DNA from: Dichomitus squalens LYAD-421 SS1
Lineage: Eukaryota > Basidiomycota > Agaricomycetes > Polyporales > Polyporaceae
Assembly: GCF_000275845.1 (NCBI RefSeq)
Contig: NW_006766902.1
Coordinates: forward strand, 353,193-417,192
Length of the DNA stretch: 64,000 nucleotides
Reading direction: 5' to 3'
This document shows, in pieces, positions 33,822 through 46,299 of the stretch; position 1 is the stretch's first letter, and every line of letters starts with the position of its first letter. The notes under the pieces are model-generated. The model was not told where the DNA came from. It did no database searches and was given only the letters and a program-made list of their open reading frames with translations. The translations under genes were made by a program, and so were the position numbers.

Positions 33822-36800
33822 ATGTCCGAAGGGGCTCTCTCGGTACAGGCTGAGGGTAACAATGCGACCAAGCCGATACCGACTCTCCTGACGACTGCCA
33901 TCGAGGTTCCGCCACCCGATGCTGACAAGGTCTCTACGCCGACATCCCCCACGGAGCTTCCTACTGTCGTCGCGACGAAGCCCCCTTTTTCTCTGGCAAA
34001 GGTAGCCGCGGACGATGAGGAGAAGAAAGCCGAGCCTTTGTCGGCGGTAGCGGAAACCGCGACGGAGGAAACGGTAACTTCAGCGGACACGAAACCGACA
34101 ACTGCGAACATCCCGGCTGACAACTCTGCGGGGGGCTCGGAATATACGGATGCGGAGGAGTCGTTTGGTACAGCCGAGGCCAAGGTTCAGTCTCTGCCGT
34201 CTCCCGAATTAACCAGCATCCCACTATCGCCCGCCGAAGCTCAGGCAACACCTGTCCCTCCTCCATTAGACGTTCAAACCTCTTCCAAACCTTCAGCACC
34301 AGTCGAGTTGTCAGAGCCTCCAGTGCCAGCAACGGTGCTGGCGGGTCCCTCACAGGCGCATCAGTCTACGGGGTCTAGTGCACCTCCCAGCGACGCGGCT
34401 TCAGCAGAAGTCTCTGCGGCGTCTCCTACGACAAATGAAGTCAAAGCCCCTGCTCCTCTTGATACTCTCCTCTCGCCTACTGAAACCGAGGGCAAGTTCT
34501 CACAACGCGACTCAGTCGCGGCGTCCGAAGTTACGGACGACGAAACCCGGTTCTCTACCGTCCTTCTTAGCGCGCGGCAAAGCCTAGCTACTCCGATAAA
34601 GCTCGCTGTGAACTCCAGCGAGTTAATCACCGTCGACGAGGGCACAGGATCCGAAGAAAGCACGCTTGTGGACGACTGGCGGAAGCATAAGAAGACCGCG
34701 TCGAACTCGACGATCCTCTCCGCGAACAACGTTCCGTACCTCTTGTCGAAGCTCAGCGAAGCTGAAGAGGGCGAGACACGATCACGACCGAGCAGTCTTC
34801 AGGGAACGCAGGCCATCAAGGAGGGGTTTTACCAGAGGCACGAGGAGGCGAGAGCTGAGGAGGACTCGGAAGAGGCTGTGGACTGGGGTGCGTCGTGTTG
34901 TTATCTCTCCCATTGGTATGCGTCCGTAACCGTCTTGCTTGTATATAGACTTTTGGGGCGAAGTCATGAATGGTACTTGCCCTTTCCCAAAACGTATACT
35001 TGATAACCCTGCTGAGGTGCGTGCGATCATCCAGACTATCAAGGATTCGCGGCGGCGAATCCCGAAAGGCTGGCAAAGGCGATCGAACGAGGCATTCCCC
35101 AGACCCTTCGTGGTATGATTTGGCAGCTTATGTATGCGTGCTTAGAATGTATCGTGCGAGAATCCCGAAGACATCTGACCTTTCCCCCAGGTCCGCATCG
35201 AAGGATCCGGAACTAGAGGCTACCTACCTCCGGTTACTGAAGGAGTCGAGTCCTCACGAGAAATCAATACAACGCGATCTTGGGAGGTACGTATCCGGCC
35301 TGCACGCCCAATGCCGCGAGCGATATTGACCATAGTGTAGGACGTTTCCACATCATGCCTTCTTCACGGATGGCCATGGTATCGGACAAGAGAACCTCTT
35401 CAATGTGCTCAAAGCGTATTCACTGTGCGTCACTAGTACTCCCCTATCTTGTTAGCGTGGCCTCGTGATGAGCCGTCGACCAGTTATGATCCTCAAGTAG
35501 GCTATTGTCAAGGACTGCCGTTCATCGTTGCAATCCTTCTCCTCAACGTAAGTCTCGAACTGTCGCGATCGTAGCATGGTTCCTCATTCTGTTTGCATCC
35601 TTATAGATGCCCGACGAAGAAGCATTCTGCCTGCTCGTCCGACTGATGCATTCATACGATCTTCGGGGGCACTTTCTTCCGGAAATGCCTAGGCTGCAGC
35701 TACGATTGGTGAGCTCCTCTGATTATTACCAACTAATAGAAAGGAAATTTTGACGTGGCTTCGTCTCCGTAGTTTCAGGTAAATTACCATCGAGCACACA
35801 GATAATTCGCCCATCTGACCAGGGGAATCAGTTTGAGAGACTACTGGAAGAAGTCCTTCCCGTGCTTTACCTACATTTTGTGCGGCAAGGAGTGAAGGCG
35901 AGCATGTACTGCTCGCAGTGGTTCCTTACTATGTTCAGTTATCGGTATGTATCGCCTCTGCCACTTTGCGACTAGTGAGCCTCATTGATTGGTCGTCGTT
36001 CCGACAGGTTCCCGATGGAGATCGTCTTTCGAATATACGACAACTGTTTAGCAAGCGGTATTGAGGCAATGTTCGCGTTCAGCATGGCATTGCTGAGCAA
36101 GAACGAGGCGACGCTGCTATCGCTGAAGTTCGACCAGCTGATCCAGTTCCTGAATCAGCGCGTGTTCGATGTATACCAGGTATGCAATCTCCCTCCTCCA
36201 TATCCATTGTACGCGGACGCGGACGCATTGCTCATCTGACAACTCCCTTCACAGATCGGCCCTGTAATACCAGGTCAGGCACCAACGGACGTTAGATACC
36301 GCGTGGACGACTTCGTGCAGGACGCAATCTCGTTGAGGATTACACCCTTTATGTTGGACAACTACGCACATGAGTACGAGGAGCTCGTCCGCGCGCGAGA
36401 TGCGCATAAGCTCGAGATGGAGAACCTTAAGAACACCAACGCAAGGCTTGTCGCACAAGTGTATGTCGTTTTTCCCATGTCGTGACCAGTGAGGGGCTAA
36501 TCTCGAGCTGTGTTCAAAGGAACAGCCTGGAGTCTGCTATGGCACAGCTGAATACGGAGCACTGTCAGGTCTTGGTGAGTGCATCTGGATCATTGGTACT
36601 GAATTTTGCCACCTTACTGTTTCACTCATAGAACGAGCTCGTTATGGCGCGCCTGCGGCATGAAGAACTCGAATCCGAGCTCGTGCGGTATAAACTTCTG
36701 TGCGTAGTTCAGCCGCCTTTCTATCAATCCGTACTTACCCGCCCTCCGTTAGCTACGCCGAAGCAATGCATCAAAGCGAAGACGCGATGTCATCCCACCG

Positions 36801-36855
36801 CATCTCGCTCGTCGGTAGCAAGCGCGGTAGCAACAGCAGTAGCCGCTTCAGTTGA
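33822..36855 (+). CDS. TBC-domain Rab GTPase-activating protein (Gyp5/EVI5-like)
   Basis: Fourteen exons give 751 aa with all phases closing: 33,822-34,887; 34,949-34,972; 35,035-35,131; 35,191-35,286; 35,341-35,424; 35,484-35,547; 35,607-35,708; 35,773-35,778; 35,832-35,944; 36,008-36,179; 36,255-36,460; 36,520-36,574; 36,632-36,699; 36,753-36,855. Residues 1-355 are low-complexity Ser/Pro/Thr/Glu. The TBC domain (about 375-600) shows GIPQTLRGMIWQL, the arginine finger in SIQRDLGRTF, the glutamine finger in GYCQGLPF, and SQWFLTMFSYRFP. A coiled coil follows (about 640-730; LEMENLKNTNARL). It should accelerate GTP hydrolysis by a Rab protein in vesicle transport; Gyp5-like placement rests on the TBC plus C-terminal coiled-coil layout. 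The six-base exon encodes Phe-Gln. Confidence 0.9.
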
Positions 36856-37088
36856 TAGCACCGACCCATTCGTCGTATCACCTCATTGCATATTTCGCCC
36901 CGTCTCTCCTTGTCATCGGTGTTCAATCTTGTATTGGTCTCCTTCATTGCATGCATGTATCCTGAGTATCACAGCATTCACATAGAATAATGATATGGCA
37001 GCATGGTATCTTTAATCGCGTGTGGAAAATGGGCGGGTACCCCACTGCAGCGCCCGTCATAGTATAGTCATGGCACGACACGGGCTAG
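36856..37088. other. Short convergent intergenic region
   Basis: The TBC gene and the EF-hand/ZZ gene end tail to tail here, 233 bases apart. An AATAATGATAT stretch near 36,985 could serve in 3' end formation of the upper-strand transcript. Nothing else is seen. Confidence 0.4.
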
Positions 37089-40000
37089 TTATGGTGATGG
37101 TGACGGTATAGGTAAAGGTCGTGGGTACGGTTTAGCGGCCTGAGGGGTGCGAGACGAGAAGCCATTCCATGCTGGAGAGATGCTCGTATCCGATCCCGTT
37201 CGGCGTGAGGTAAACTGGGCATTCGTCGACCTGACGAACATCGCGCCCAGCATCTCCTCCATCCGCGTCAGCTTGTCGTCCATCGAAAAGACGCGTTTCT
37301 CCAACGAGGTGAATCTGCTCTGCATGCCATCAAACCTGGTGTCCATAGCGTCGAACCGATGTTCCATGGTCGTGAAGCGCTGGTCCATTAGCTCGAGACG
37401 TTGGTCAAGGCTCATTGGACCGTAACGGATATCATCCTGGCAGCGAACAAGTGCGTGTAACTTGTCGTGCGCGCCGACGGTGAGGGAACCTCTTTTATCA
37501 CATTCAAGACAGATGAAGACGTCATCTGGTCACAAGATGGTGAGAACATGGCAGACGCATGAATACATACTCAAGTTACTGACCTTCGCAAGTTATACAG
37601 TACCAGCAAGGTTTCGATACTTGCTTTCTGCAGATGATACATGATAAGCTGGCCTGAGCGATCTTCTTCACCCGAGCTTGGCGACGAAGTGCGGGATTCT
37701 GCAACACCTCGTCTGTCAAAAGCTCTGTGACTTCGTTGAACGTCCTCCGCGCGCTCTTGAGTGCCATTCGGGCTGCCTGATTCATCCTTCCAAACTCACG
37801 CAGATGTAACATTGTGCGGACCTTGAAGACAGCATGACCCGGTAGATGGGGCGCAGGGAGGTCGGGGCGCTTCTCGACATCAATCTCGCTGCTACGACAC
37901 CGCGGGTCGTCACAGAGGTTAAGAGTTTTGTTGGAGTCGCAGTCGAGGCATACTATGCGGGAACCGACTATAGTGTTCTCGCAATGGTCACAGGTGACGT
38001 CGCTACGCGAGATTTTTGTCAGTCCATTTAATGATGATGTACGTCAGACTTACAGATGGATTGCAGTAGTCCGAAGCTCATATTGGTATCGGGTTTCGTA
38101 TAATCTCGCGTCCGCTGTCGTGAGGGTTTTCCGTATCCTCGCCAGCTCCATCAGCTCTTCTTCGACCAATTCCGCGTAGTTCAGGCGAATCAGTAGCTCG
38201 ATGTAGCGTTTCCGATCGTCTCTTCGTCGTTCAAAATACGTCCACGAAAATCTTCGCATGCTGACCAGCTCGCGGACTATGGTTGTAGCATACCTCCACA
38301 GCGCACGAGGTCTGTTGATTTGGAATTCGATGGGATCCGGCCGGCAGCACATGTACGCGGCCGGTAGTCTCTTGAAGACGAAGCGATCTGCTGTCGAACC
38401 CACGACCAGGGAGGAATGATTGTCGCCTTGGCGCTTGATAATCTTCGACTCTGAGTTGGCCGCTTCGGGAGAAGTGCCCCAAGTTCCGGAAAATGTCCTG
38501 TCCTTGTCGTGGAGGTACCCTCTGAAGTAAAGGGGCGCAAAGCGAGTGGCGTACTTAATCACGAAAGTGTAGCAGATACGACCATCCACTTCTGATATAT
38601 ACCTGCCCTGGAGATGATAAGCAGTGCCATTTGCAGTACGAGAAGTAGCTTCGAAGCGGATCGAATCGACGGCGTGGATTTGAATGGAAAGCATGGGTTG
38701 GCAGGGGTACAAATTTCCCTTGGACATGAATCCAGACCAAGATCCAAGCCTAGGCACCCAGGGCTACGTCAGCTATGCAGCAAGAGGACAACCATGTCAC
38801 GTACAAGGCTCTAAGAGGCCACTTCGACGTCATGTCTTTCTCCGTCGGGGAGAACCGAGGCGCATCATATCCAGTCGGATCGAACCAGTCGTCATTGTCC
38901 AATGGATAGTTCAGAATATCGTCCGAATTGATGTCCTGCGCCTCCCCATCGTCGTTATACACGACGTTAGGGAACTCGATATTGCGGCTCCATAGGCCTT
39001 CCGAATTACGCCAATGCTCGAACTAAGGTTGATCAGGAAGTGTCTCAGGGCACAAATCACTATATTGCGTACCAAACCGCATGCGAACCCTTTGAACTGC
39101 TGTCGTGGATCGAGCTTCTGTTGTCTGAAGATGTCTGGAGGGGACATGAACAGAAATCACAAGTTTCCTAAGGATCGAGTCACCTTGAAGGTCCTTGTAC
39201 CGAAATTCGACGGCTTGGAGAACCCATTGAACCGTATTGGCAGCGTCCAATAGCTCAACCCTACTGATGACTTTCTGGCGAGCAATACGCATAACCTCGT
39301 AGTCCTTCTTGAGGAGGAGGTACAAGATCGGGAAGACATACTGAGGCAATTAACGATTGGATTATGCTTCATACATATGTAAATACTGAAGCTCACCTTC
39401 TCGATCCTTCCGGGTCCGGTGACAAGAGTTAATGTGTCCATGGCGTCGATGTCGTACCGGACCGCTTCCAAACGTTCGCGGAGACGCTGCTCTTCGTCAT
39501 CGATGTAGCTCTGGAACTTCTCTCGTAATCCCTCCAACGGGTAGTAAGGCCTGATAGACGAAGTCAACTCTGATACTCTAGTCCAGACGCTGTGGAGGTA
39601 GGTGTCGACGACGTTGCGTACGGCTGGGTGGATATGAGCTTTGAGCGAGAACATCTTGGCAAACAGGTTATAAATCTTGTCCCGATACATCGTAGCAGAT
39701 ATCTGCCATCCTGCCATGTACGTCCGCACGTCCGTTTAGCATAGCTAGACAAAGCCAGTTTCGGAGGACCCACCAATCGCCCAGTAGGCAAGCCAGTGAA
39801 GTAGGCTGTGCGTCTTGTAAGCTGGTAGGCAATGAACACTAGGTAAGCATATGTCTTACCTCCAATCTCTTGGGCGAGCAGTTGTTAGTTCATTGGCTTC
39901 TGAGACGGTGATGAAGTTGGATGCGTCGTCGTTGAAGGCTTCGACGATGGGTTGCAATCTGGTCACATTGATCCACTCCAACGCCCATCCGTCTTCTTTC

Positions 40001-41777
40001 TTGGTGCGGAGAACATAAATTCTATCGTTCCGCTTCTTCTCCTCCTCTTTCTCGCGGAAATGATCTCGCAATGCTAGTACGAAGTGACGCGCTTTCGTGC
40101 TCCCACGCCAGCCCTAGAGTTTATTGACATCGTGATTCGAGAGCGATAAGGCTTCGATGACATACCATTTCTTTCCATATTGCGTACAAATCCTCAACAT
40201 AGCGTGTCAGTTTAAGTTCAATGAACACCGGAAAAGGACTCACTGGATCGATAATCCTGTCATGTGGCCGAGACGGAATCGCGTTGATGACACGGTCCCC
40301 TTCTCGATGGACTACTCTGGCGAGCTCATCCACAATCTGCTGTCGCTGCATCTCAAATTTCCGTGAGAACGTCTGGGCATTTCTCTCCACCGCCAGTTCT
40401 ATATCTTCCCTCAGCTCCAACTTCAACTCTTCCATGTCGAATGCGACATCCTGCCGTCCACGGATATCTAACGTGCCATCCACGTCTCCACGGAATTCGT
40501 GAATCAGCTCCCTGAGAAGGCGCTCGTTGTCCATGACTGCTTGAAGTCCGCCCCTGCCCCTGACGCGAGCCGCTATGTCCTCGTACTCTGGGGACAGAGC
40601 CGTGTGGAAGTAAGCCAACATGTCGTCCAATCTGCCAAGTGCTCCAACGCTCAGCCCCACTAGATTGTCTGCGCGACGTGGAACCGCTCACCTATCCTGA
40701 GTCTGCTGTGCCGTGCCCTCTATTTCGTCCAGCTTCGCGTTGGCTTCGATATCCAAGCCCGTATGCATCGAGAGCGCGAACTCAAATTCGGCGCGACGCT
40801 TATGGAAGGCGGCAGAAAGATTGCAGAGAATGGTACCCCAACTGGGACATGTCAGGATCTTGACGATAGGCTTCTTCTTGAGATAGGTATCGCAAGTATT
40901 CGCGCACTCCCTGATGTCGGTTGCTGTTCGCTCAAGCAGGCGCTCCATGCGAGCTTTGATAGAAACACCATCAGGCCCAACCTCCTCTTCGCTCTTGATT
41001 GTGTGCAGCCTAGCATCGTCAGCGAAACAGTGCATGAAACTAGAGGGAAGACCTACTGGACTAGCGCAGCCATCATATCGCTCATCTCGCCATACACGGC
41101 AAGGACCTTCTTGTTATTGTCTCTTCGCTTCAACTCCAGCTCGTAGACCACTTTGAAAGTCAGGATGGCCACTACCCCAGGTGACGATCTGTCAGCACTT
41201 GGGTCAACATGCAGACGATTGGATATCTTACCTCCAGTGAAAGCGTGGACTCGCGCGATACTGTCGAGAGCTTTCATGAGCATGGGCATCCTATCGAAGA
41301 ACGCATTCGTGTTGTTCGCAATGCCCTGCACGCCGTTCGAGCTGTTCGAGCTATTCCACGAGAAGTCGGGAGTGGCAACTATCGCAACTGATCCCTCCCA
41401 TACGTGGTTTGACTCCTTATCTGTATAACGTGTCCAGCTTTAGCGTACCTTGGGCGCAAAGCAAACTACTCGCCTAAATCTCCCTTCTCCCTCCGACGTT
41501 GCGCAATGAGTCCATCGTGGGTGTCGCCGATCTGCTTCCACGTCTGACGGTGCTCCGGATTATCCATCTCTTTCGGTTGGGCCTCATTCCCTAGGCCTTC
41601 TTTGATGTCCGCGGAGTCTGGTTCCGAGTAACCGTCCAAGAGGTCGTAAGTCGGAGAGATGCCAGTACTAAGGGCTGGCGAAGGCACTGGTCTAGCCCCC
41701 ACCGCTACGGAACCGCGGAGGTGGTAGGCTTGCTTCGTTTCTGCGCGCGGTGTCGGGAGCGGCCTGTAGGCCGCCAT
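37089..41777 (-). CDS. Large fungal EF-hand and ZZ zinc-finger protein
   Basis: A multi-exon gene of over 1,000 aa. The first exons are clear: 41,777-41,474, 41,420-41,232, 41,171-41,056 and 41,009-40,692; the first intron appears to be GC-AG. The N-terminal part (PLPTPRAETKQAY, PSPALSTGIS, then HKRRAEFEFALSMHTGLD) matches, from memory, a basidiomycete-specific family. Further on there is one EF-hand-like loop NDDASNFITVSE at about 39,930, a helical middle, and near the C-terminus two cysteine clusters: CDHCENTIVGSRIVC...CDDPRC, and CIICRKQ...CWYCITC followed by FICLEC and a His-rich tail (about 37,480-37,680), which fit ZZ fingers. The last exon (about 37,510-37,089) holds heptad-like repeats of MDxRF. 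Role unknown; calcium and protein binding are inferred. Middle exon borders are not certain. Confidence 0.75.
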
Positions 41778-44486
41778 AACGCAAGTCAAACAAGGGGGCT
41801 GGGTAGAAGGATCGCAGCTAGTAGCGAGCTGGGGGTTCCTATATTCAAAAGACCAACGTGCACAAGCTAAGACGAGCGTTCTGATACGGCACCTGAGCTG
41901 AGTTTGTCAGTTGTGCATCTTCGATCAATCAACAACCATAGTTTACATACCATCTTTACATAGCTCGTCCTAGCACTCAACAACCTCGATCATCGCGTCC
42001 CCCACTGTCCGACAGTGACGACCACCTCTCAAAACTAGGCTTATTCTCCCACTCTTGCCTCAACGACCACATAGCTTGCCAGCTTCCGGTCAATGAGGCC
42101 TCGGTGGGAAGGATGATACCTCGAAGCTGGGCGATGACGTGAGTTGACATGGGAGATCTGACAGGGACGGCGTCCGATCAACTCGAGGCGTCGAGCGTGC
42201 ACCCGTGCAATTGAGTGCCACATTCATCTCACTTACATGAGAACGCGTTCCTGAGGAACCCGCCACACTAGCTGCGACTCTCGGACGGAAGGGGTCACCC
42301 GGCACGGCAACTTGAAGAGATCAACGTCATGATGGTGCACGCTATGTACGGACGATATTCCGTGATCGTGCACGGCCGGACACAGATTATGGCTAGAGAG
42401 CTGCCTGAGACAAGATCACAGGACTCGATTGACTTGCGATACCGGCCAGAAGACTTGAAGGGTTTGTTCAACAAGATGGAAAGAACGTGATGTTGAACTT
42501 TATGGCGGGCCGTGCAAATGATGCATTGCACAGCCACAATCCCTCTCGGCTCTGGCGCCTCCGAGACCGATGTCGACAATTGCCTAGTCGCATGTGCTGA
42601 CTCCAATGAGTAAAAGCATCGCAAACGAGTGCCTACACGCTTCAGGCGATGTGGACAGCATCGCAGGGATCAGAATCTCGACCCATGCTGTCGCGCTCTA
42701 CTACTCATGAGTAAGATTCGAGTTCCGACCAGCCGCTTTATTCGAGAGCAGGTTTATACGATTCCCTGACAATAGGACCCAGCATCTTCTCAATAATATT
42801 AGGTAGCTCTAAATCACTCCCTCAACAGATTCGACCCAATTCGCCGTCAAGATCACCAATAGTATGAGGCTCACCAAAACCCGTCTTTAGCTCGGAAGCG
42901 ATATGCCGTCGTTTTGCGATATCAATGGGGAGAGATAGGGAGGGATCATGCGCGAAAAGTGGGAGCGCACTGAGTTGCGGACGCGGTCGAGCGTGTTGCC
43001 TAGCAACATCAACCAAACAACCAACAGGCGTAGGATGAGCGTGAAGCCATCGACCGCTCGGGTCAGTCAGGGGTCCTAAATCGAGAGCGTCCAATACTTA
43101 GAGTAGATCCGCTGGCGCCGTCAAATGAGATGGAGAAGTCCATGGCCCCAACCTCGGCGATGTTCGCCCAATACCCAGAGGCTCCGATCCTACGCATGAG
43201 GGTGGGGAACCTTGAAAATCAGAAGGGTCGAAGCGTAGATTCTACAACAGAACATGCATGTGTGTCGCCTATTAGGCGACGAAAACATGCATGTTCTGTT
43301 GTATACGGCTCTCAAAGCATAATTGCTAGTGATGTCTTCTCAGTTCCCCGTAAATTCGATCCATGGGCGCATCGAGTGCTCAGACGCGAGATGGGTGGCG
43401 TATGTATGCTATGTAAGCACCGGCCCGCTAAAGCGCATATAGGCCAGAGTAGTGCGCTAATGAAAACGCTGCGTTGAACGCCTTCGCGAGTCAGCAAGAT
43501 AATGAGTAGGTGATCGCCCATAATCTTGTAGGATCTCTGAATATGACATCTGAAACTGGTCGATACTATCTCCAGGCTGTCCGGGATACGTGAGCGAGCA
43601 GGAGCCTTACAGTGTTCAATAGACTCCTACTGGTAAAGCATTTAAGCGTTTGCGGACCAAGTGAAGGCATCGCTATACCTCTACATCGAAAGCCTCAGGA
43701 ACCACCCTAGTATTCATGCGGCGGTTTGATTCTTCGTGCATCGGAAGCGTGCCAGAATTAGTCACACCGAGCGCTGACCTATAGTAGTAATTGAAAAGAG
43801 CCGAGCCTAGCCTGACTATGCATAAGCTTAAGGTGACTATACATGCCTGCTAGAGCCAATTGCAACTCCAAGGGTGTTCGAGCCTGCGTCAGAGGCTGAG
43901 CCGCTCGGATACCAATTTGATGAAAAGCGCCGAGGACTTCCACACTGTCACGCCGGCGCTCAGATAGACGCTTATGTACATTCCGCCACATGACAAGCTA
44001 CAGCCGTCCTAATTTAGCTCATCTCAGTACACTTCCAGTGGCCATGTCGACGCTCGACTCAGAGCCTTACAGGACTATCATGTCTTTTCCATCGCCATCT
44101 TCGTCTTCTCAAGCAGATCTGATGTGCTTTTGACAAGGTTTTGCCGCGAGACCGGCGAAGGACACCGCCTCATGAATTCAGGTGGACCTCATGAGCTTCA
44201 TTACGGCAGTGGAGAAGCTCTCGGTGGATCTCAGAAGACCTTCTCACATCTCCTCATGTCACGAAACGAGATGCCGACTGACAGCTGTCTGATGCCCACA
44301 AGGCAAAGTGCACACTCACTCCGTTGTGCAGTGCGAAGAAGGTTCGGAGCGGCACGACCCCAGCTGGACAAAGTCATCCCGGAGTAGAGAAGTTCCCAGG
44401 GCTGCTCTCCGTGCTACATAATAATACCTCCATATGACTGGTCGAGCAGCCCCCGCTTGACCTCCTCGTTTCAATCTTGCCGCGCC
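41778..44486. other. Gene-poor 2.7-kb stretch
   Basis: No frame over about 145 codons and no recognisable family on either strand. It separates the divergent starts of the EF-hand/ZZ gene and the seven-helix membrane gene, so both promoters should lie at its ends. A strong inverted repeat sits inside it at 43,243-43,303. The rest shows nothing I can name. Confidence 0.5.
43243..43303. repeat. 61-bp near-perfect inverted repeat (hairpin)
   Basis: The outer arms are a 19-base stretch starting TACAACAGAACATGC and its exact reverse complement ending GTTCTGTTGTA. Inside, after a 2/4-base mismatch bubble, GTCGCCTA pairs with TAGGCGAC around a single central T. RNA from either strand would fold into one long stem-loop of about 27 base pairs. 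No coding frame crosses it meaningfully. It may be a small RNA precursor, a remnant of a miniature inverted-repeat element, or a protein-binding palindrome. Confidence 0.85.
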
Positions 44487-45891
44487 ATGGCAGTAGCGTT
44501 CATCCCCCTTGACAAGGCATACCTTACTGCCATCTGGCTTGAAACGCTCCTGTATGGTACGTAACACGCTCATCCGTCCTCAAAATTGTGCTCGGCTGAC
44601 CCGTGCTCTCCCCCCAGGCATCAACGTGTGCCTGTTCTGCTCATACGTCTACATCCTGCGGTTCCGACGAGCGAGGAAGATCACACCCATCGTCTTCTGG
44701 GTTGCAGTATTTATGTTCTGTTTCTCAACTATACACGTCTCCCTTGGGTTCTGTCGACTGATATGGGGATTCATCGATTTACGCAACCAACCTGGGGGTC
44801 CCGGCGCGTACTTCTCAGACGTCTCCACGCCGCCCAACGTCGCGAAAGTCACTATCCACTCTGTCAACTCTATCCTCGGTGACAGTATTGTCGTATGTGC
44901 ATGTGCTCAGCAGCAATCTTTCCCAGGTTTGCTGAATTCCGGTCGGTAGGTATGGCGATGCTGGCATGTGTGGGGAGGAGAGTGGAAAGTGTGTGTCCTC
45001 CCGATCCTTCTCATTATTGCCTCAGCGGGTGCGCACGTCTTGCAAGCCGTCGTCGATGACGTGTGCGCTGACATGTGAGCGGTACAGTTTGTGGCTTCAG
45101 TCAAGCGGTCATCTTTGCAGAGGCGAAGACAGTGCACAGCGCCTTTGCTAACGTAAGTCTTTCCGACTGAGTTCCGCTCGGCGTCGAATGAGACTCACCT
45201 AGCTGTCCTTATGCTAGGAACTGGAGCGTTGGAACGGATCGCTGTTCTCGTTATCCCTCGTAACCAATGTGGTTGTCACCACGCTCATCGCTGCAAGAAT
45301 TTGGTACGTTCTCGTGCCCTAGCTAGGCTGCCGGCAGCCCCTCACGCTGAAGTCTAGGTTCATCACCCGCGAGAGCGGCGGCAGCCTCATCAACTCGCAG
45401 TTCCGCTACACGAAGGTGCTCGTTCTGATCATCGAGTCCGCCATGGTGTACAGTGCGGCGCTTGTCATCGAGATCACTCTCTACTTCTGCGGCAGCAATG
45501 CGTTCTACATCGTGTACGACCCCATCGCGCAGCTCACCGTAAGTCTCGCATCCAAGTTCTCTCCCACATCTTGCGTTGGCTTCTCGCCTCATGACACCTG
45601 ATTATCCCAATACAGGGCATTGTACCGACGACAATCATCGTCATGTCCGTGCTCGGCCTCTCGGCGGTCGACTTCGAGACGAACGCGGCGACCCGCCGCG
45701 AGCGCCGGACAATGCAGATGTCGACAATGCACTTCGAGAATGGGAAGACGACTGTGATGTCCCTACCTGGATTGGGCACGGACAACACCACGTCCGGAGG
45801 GTCCTACCCCACCACTAATGACTCGACCTTGGCGATAGGGAAGGAATCGAGCCAAATGAAGCTGCCGGAGGTCGTTGAGTCTCGAGTATGA
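44487..45891 (+). CDS. Seven-helix integral membrane protein (fungal family)
   Basis: Seven exons give 343 aa with closing phases: 44,487-44,556; 44,618-44,892; 44,950-45,028; 45,088-45,152; 45,218-45,303; 45,358-45,538; 45,616-45,891. About seven hydrophobic helices are visible: YLTAIWLETLLYG, ITPIVFWVAVFMFCF, the VNSILGDSIVVWRCWHVW segment, VLPILLIIASAV, LSLVTNVVVTTLI, VLVLIIESAMVYSAAL and GIVPTTIIVMSVLGL. A hydrophilic C-terminal tail of about 70 residues follows. The ILGDxIVVWRCWxVWG pattern is typical of a large unnamed membrane-protein family of mushrooms. A receptor-like or transport role is possible; no ligand is known. The polypyrimidine CTCTCCCCCCAG before exon 2 and other clean splice sites make the model secure. 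Confidence 0.85.
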
Positions 45892-46299
45892 TAGTCGCCC
45901 AGTGCGTGATGTGTCTTGTAGACTATTTTGGACGCTTGTATTAGTTCTTTTATACCACGTATTATCATATTTAATAATATGTCAGCCTGTGCACAGTTGT
46001 TCTGTGGGCCCGGGCGTTTGTGGTCATGAATATTCTATTACACTGTGAAGTACGTCAAGGTCCGCGGGGGAGGCAAGCGATGAGAGATACAGGGGCCTCA
46101 GTCGTTAATGACACGGTGTCGAGAACACTCCGGTGGTGCCGGCCCGCTCTCCCGTTTCCCTCCAGGCGTTTCGTTAGACTTGCGAGTCGACGGCACATCG
46201 ACTTGCAACTTTCCTCTCCTTCCTCTCCTTCGCTGCGACGTCCTAATGCTTTGCAAACAGCACACCTGCAGAGCGGCCTGATTCTGAACGCAGTTGTTC
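45892..46299. other. Intergenic region, membrane protein to ABC1 kinase
   Basis: About 400 bases. An A/T-rich stretch at about 45,957-45,982 (ATCATATTTAATAATATG) follows the membrane gene and could direct 3' end formation. The ABC1 promoter should follow. The pyrimidine-rich TTTCCTCTCCTTCCTCTCC at 46,209-46,228 lies about 80 bases before the start codon. Confidence 0.5.

Noticed and set aside
33521..34183. Minus-strand 220-codon frame opposite the TBC gene
   Set aside because: Low-complexity Ser/Ala/Val shadow of the Pro/Ser-rich N-terminus on the plus strand.
42600..42780. Possible tRNA because of a GATTCGAGTTCC-like string
   Set aside because: No cloverleaf arms or anticodon stem could be fitted around it.
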